Shown one piece after another: positions 61,962 to 64,000 of a DNA stretch of 64,000 bases. Numbering within the stretch: the first letter of the stretch is position 1; every line of letters begins with the position of its first letter. Below the pieces are notes generated by a model that was not told where the DNA came from, did no database searches, and worked only from the letters and a program-made list of their open reading frames with translations. A program made the position numbers and the translations under genes. This stretch comes from Bacillota bacterium (GTDB taxonomy: Bacteria > Bacillota > Clostridia > Lachnospirales > Lachnospiraceae): the NCBI GenBank assembly GCA_023386815.1, contig JAEWIZ010000032.1, positions 62,001 through 126,000 on the forward strand. The letters are read 5' to 3'.

Positions 61962-63713
61962 ATGAAAATATCACTGATTGCCTTGAATGCAAAATACATC
62001 CATTCCAATCTGGCTGTTCACAGTTTGGTATCATTTGCAAAAAAGTATAAAGCTAAAATTAGTTTAACTGAAATGACAATTAATCATTCAGAAGAAGATA
62101 TATTGAAGGAAATTTATAAGGAAAAGGCCGGTGTGGTAGCATTTTCCTGTTATATCTGGAATATCAGCATGATTCGCAGATTATCTACGGAATTGAAAAA
62201 GATTGCGCCCGGGGTAAAGATATGGTTTGGCGGTCCGGAGGTATCCTTTGATATGGAGCAGTGCCTACGAGAGAATCCTCAGTTGGATGGTATTATGTTT
62301 GGAGAAGGGGAGCAGACCTTTTTGGGACTGACACAATACTATACAGAAGAAAAGGGAAGGCTTGAGGACATTCGTGGTCTGGTTTTTAGAGAAAGCGCCA
62401 AGCTGGTTAAAGATTTTAACCCCGATCAGCTGCCTGGACTGATAATCAGAAATACTCCTGGGGAGCCCATGAGGATGGATGACATTCCATTTCCATATGA
62501 AGACATGGAGACTTTTCGCAATCGTATTATTTACTATGAGAGTAGCAGAGGATGCCCATTTTCCTGTAGCTATTGCTTATCCTCTGTAGATAAGAAGGTT
62601 AGATTTCGTGACCTGAACCTCGTGAAGAAAGAATTAAAGATTTTCCTTGATTATCAAGTGCCTCAAGTGAAGTTTGTAGATCGAACCTTTAATTGCAGTA
62701 AGAAGCATGCAATGGGTATATGGGAATTCATCAAAGAACAGGATAACGGGATAACTAATTTTCATTTTGAAATCGCAGCGGATCTTCTGGAGGAGGATGA
62801 AATTGCATTTTTAGCAACCCTAAGACCGGGACAGGTTCAGTTTGAGATAGGGGTGCAATCTACGAATCCTGATACAGTAGAGGCAATTCGGAGAAAAATG
62901 GATTTTAATAAGGTGGCAGGGAATGTCAGGAAAATAAGTTCAGGAGGAAATATACATCAGCATCTTGATTTAATCGCTGGCCTGCCTTTGGAGGATTACG
63001 AATCCTTTGAAAAATCCTTTCAAGAAGTATATGCACTAAAACCAGATCAGCTCCAACTAGGATTTTTAAAAATATTAAAAGGTTCACCCATGGAAATTGA
63101 TAAAGGAAATTATGGCATCGTGTTTCGTGATACAGCTCCCTACGAGGTGTTGTTTACCAATCATCTTTCCTATGAGGAAATGCTAAGGATTAAAGGCGTA
63201 TGTGAGATGGTTGAAGTTTATTATAATAGTGGACAATTTGTATATTCCATTCAATTCTTGGAGCATTTTTATTCTTCGCCGATGAAGCTTTATCAAAGCC
63301 TCAGTGACTATTACGAAAGTACCGGAAAGACGATGTTGGCACATAATAGGATAAAAAGGTATGAAATACTACTAGATTTCTTTGAAGAAGTCGTGTTAGA
63401 ATCAGTTACTGAAGTGGATTGTCTTATCCGGGTGTTTACGGAGATCTTAATACTGGATCTATACCTGAGAGAGGACATGAAATCCAGGCCAGCATTTTCC
63501 TCACTAAAACCATCACCGAATGAGCTTCGTGATCTTTATGATAAACATAAAACTAATCATAAAATGATTCATATTGAAAAATTTATGTTTGATGTCCTTG
63601 GGTCTGCAGCTAGTGGAAAAGCTATACAAAAGGATACAATAATTTTATTTGATTATGCAAACCGCAACCTGCTTAGCAGGGCAGCTAATATAATGGTATT
63701 GGATCTGCAGTAG
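61962..63713 (+). CDS. B12-binding-domain radical SAM protein (DUF4080 type)
   Basis: 583 residues. The N-terminal cobalamin-binding Rossmann domain (about 1-140; YIWNISMIRRLSTELKKIAP, IWFGGPEVS, GIMFGEGEQTFL) is followed by a radical SAM core with the 4Fe-4S motif in SSRGCPFSCSYCLSS (three Cys near residues 197-204), and a DUF4080-like tail. Such enzymes make radicals for methylation or other difficult reactions; the substrate is unknown. No typical AGGAGG, but TGAGGAAG precedes the ATG. nth follows. Confidence 0.9.
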   Translation: MKISLIALNAKYIHSNLAVHSLVSFAKKYKAKISLTEMTINHSEEDILKEIYKEKAGVVAFSCYIWNISMIRRLSTELKKIAPGVKIWFGGPEVSFDMEQCLRENPQLDGIMFGEGEQTFLGLTQYYTEEKGRLEDIRGLVFRESAKLVKDFNPDQLPGLIIRNTPGEPMRMDDIPFPYEDMETFRNRIIYYESSRGCPFSCSYCLSSVDKKVRFRDLNLVKKELKIFLDYQVPQVKFVDRTFNCSKKHAMGIWEFIKEQDNGITNFHFEIAADLLEEDEIAFLATLRPGQVQFEIGVQSTNPDTVEAIRRKMDFNKVAGNVRKISSGGNIHQHLDLIAGLPLEDYESFEKSFQEVYALKPDQLQLGFLKILKGSPMEIDKGNYGIVFRDTAPYEVLFTNHLSYEEMLRIKGVCEMVEVYYNSGQFVYSIQFLEHFYSSPMKLYQSLSDYYESTGKTMLAHNRIKRYEILLDFFEEVVLESVTEVDCLIRVFTEILILDLYLREDMKSRPAFSSLKPSPNELRDLYDKHKTNHKMIHIEKFMFDVLGSAASGKAIQKDTIILFDYANRNLLSRAANIMVLDLQ

Positions 63714-63776
63714 GAAAAACTGGTAATAGCTGACACGATTGTTTCGTCTTAAGATAGAAAGAAAAGGGGGATCACC

Positions 63777-64000
63777 TTGGCAAAAAGAAGAATAAGCAGG
63801 AAAGAAAAAGAGCGCACGGATCGTATTATACAGGCATTAAATCAGGAGTACTCCATGGAGTACCGGTGCTTTTTAAATCATGAGACACCATGGCAGCTTC
63901 TAATCGCGACCATCTTAAGTGCACAGTGTACAGATGAACGAGTTAATATGGTTACCAAAGATTTATTTCAAAAATACAAGAGTCTTAAGGATTTTGCACA
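63777..64000 (+). CDS. nth: Endonuclease III (3' truncated)
   Basis: The first 74 residues, from a TTG after AAAAGGGGG, run off the window. ALNQEYSMEYRCFLNHETPW and LLIATILSAQCTDERVNMVT are the family's N-terminal landmarks. The enzyme removes oxidised pyrimidines from DNA. The helix-hairpin-helix, catalytic Lys/Asp and iron-sulfur Cys lie outside the window. Confidence 0.9.
   Translation, partial: MAKRRISRKEKERTDRIIQALNQEYSMEYRCFLNHETPWQLLIATILSAQCTDERVNMVTKDLFQKYKSLKDFA

Noticed and set aside
61816..62040. 74-codon minus-strand frame overlapping the start of the radical SAM gene
   Set aside because: Overlaps a well-supported gene in the opposite direction and has no ribosome site.
1..64000. 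CRISPR array, prophage, full insertion sequence or rRNA
   Set aside because: No regularly spaced short repeats, phage genes, transposases or rRNA sequence were seen on either strand.

Overview
The window comes from a low-GC, spore-forming anaerobic Firmicute. Gene content and order point to Lachnospiraceae, close to the Lachnoclostridium/Anaerocolumna group. The evidence is the clostridial sporulation set (spoIIE, spoVT, yabP, yabQ, cwlD), ferredoxin-type aldo-keto reductase, a clostridial AgrB/AgrD pair, plant-polysaccharide genes and AGGAGG ribosome sites. The assignment is by pattern recognition, without a database search. I see no prophage, CRISPR array, rRNA or full insertion sequence.

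Layout. 1-6.8 kb: the end of a tandem sugar-binding protein, a MerR regulator divergent from an aldo-keto reductase with a textbook 19-bp-spacer promoter, an LTA-synthase-like enzyme, and a membrane protein. 7.0-14.4 kb: an arabinose-oligosaccharide locus (ABC importer, GH51, LacI regulator, GH43) behind a strong promoter with a LacI-type palindrome at the transcription start. 14.5-20.5 kb: an acyltransferase, then the conserved gdpP-rplI-dnaB cluster and a MerR-type gene. 20.5-25.3 kb: a small inverted-repeat element, a ferredoxin and a DUF1858 gene behind a Crp/Fnr-type site, then an Agr-type peptide signalling cassette whose 43-residue prepeptide is encoded at 23439-23570, followed by a GGDEF/HD-GYP protein. 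25.7-28.8 kb: mecA, and a Ser/Thr kinase fused to a degenerate MinD-like domain, with a free paralogue of that domain next to it.

29-35.5 kb: cell-wall and housekeeping genes (GH18/SH3 protein, cwlD, tsaC/sua5, ywlE, rpiB, DUF402, ywmB-like). 35.6-46.9 kb: a Thr/Pro/Gly repeat protein with a precise 75-bp tandem array, a methyltransferase, a large exported protein with a C39-like tail, an M29 aminopeptidase, a glycosyltransferase, a PAP2 phosphatase, deoB, a DNA glycosylase and dtd.

47-60 kb: a sporulation/division block in nearly Bacillus subtilis order: spoVT, mazG, hup, rqcP, yabP, yabQ, divIC, tRNA-Met, spoIIE, tilS, hpt, ftsH. A chemotaxis receptor is inserted on the opposite strand. 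This block carries the best regulatory candidates: a hairpin that both looks like a terminator and buries the yabP ribosome site, with a sigma-E-like promoter overlapping its 5' arm; and a 21-bp-spacer Spo0A-type promoter for spoIIE. 60-64 kb: a candidate small RNA, a DUF2156 protein, a B12-binding radical SAM protein and the start of nth.

Most promising for follow-up are the yabP hairpin/promoter overlap, the kinase/degenerate-ATPase pair, and the Agr cassette beside a c-di-GMP protein.
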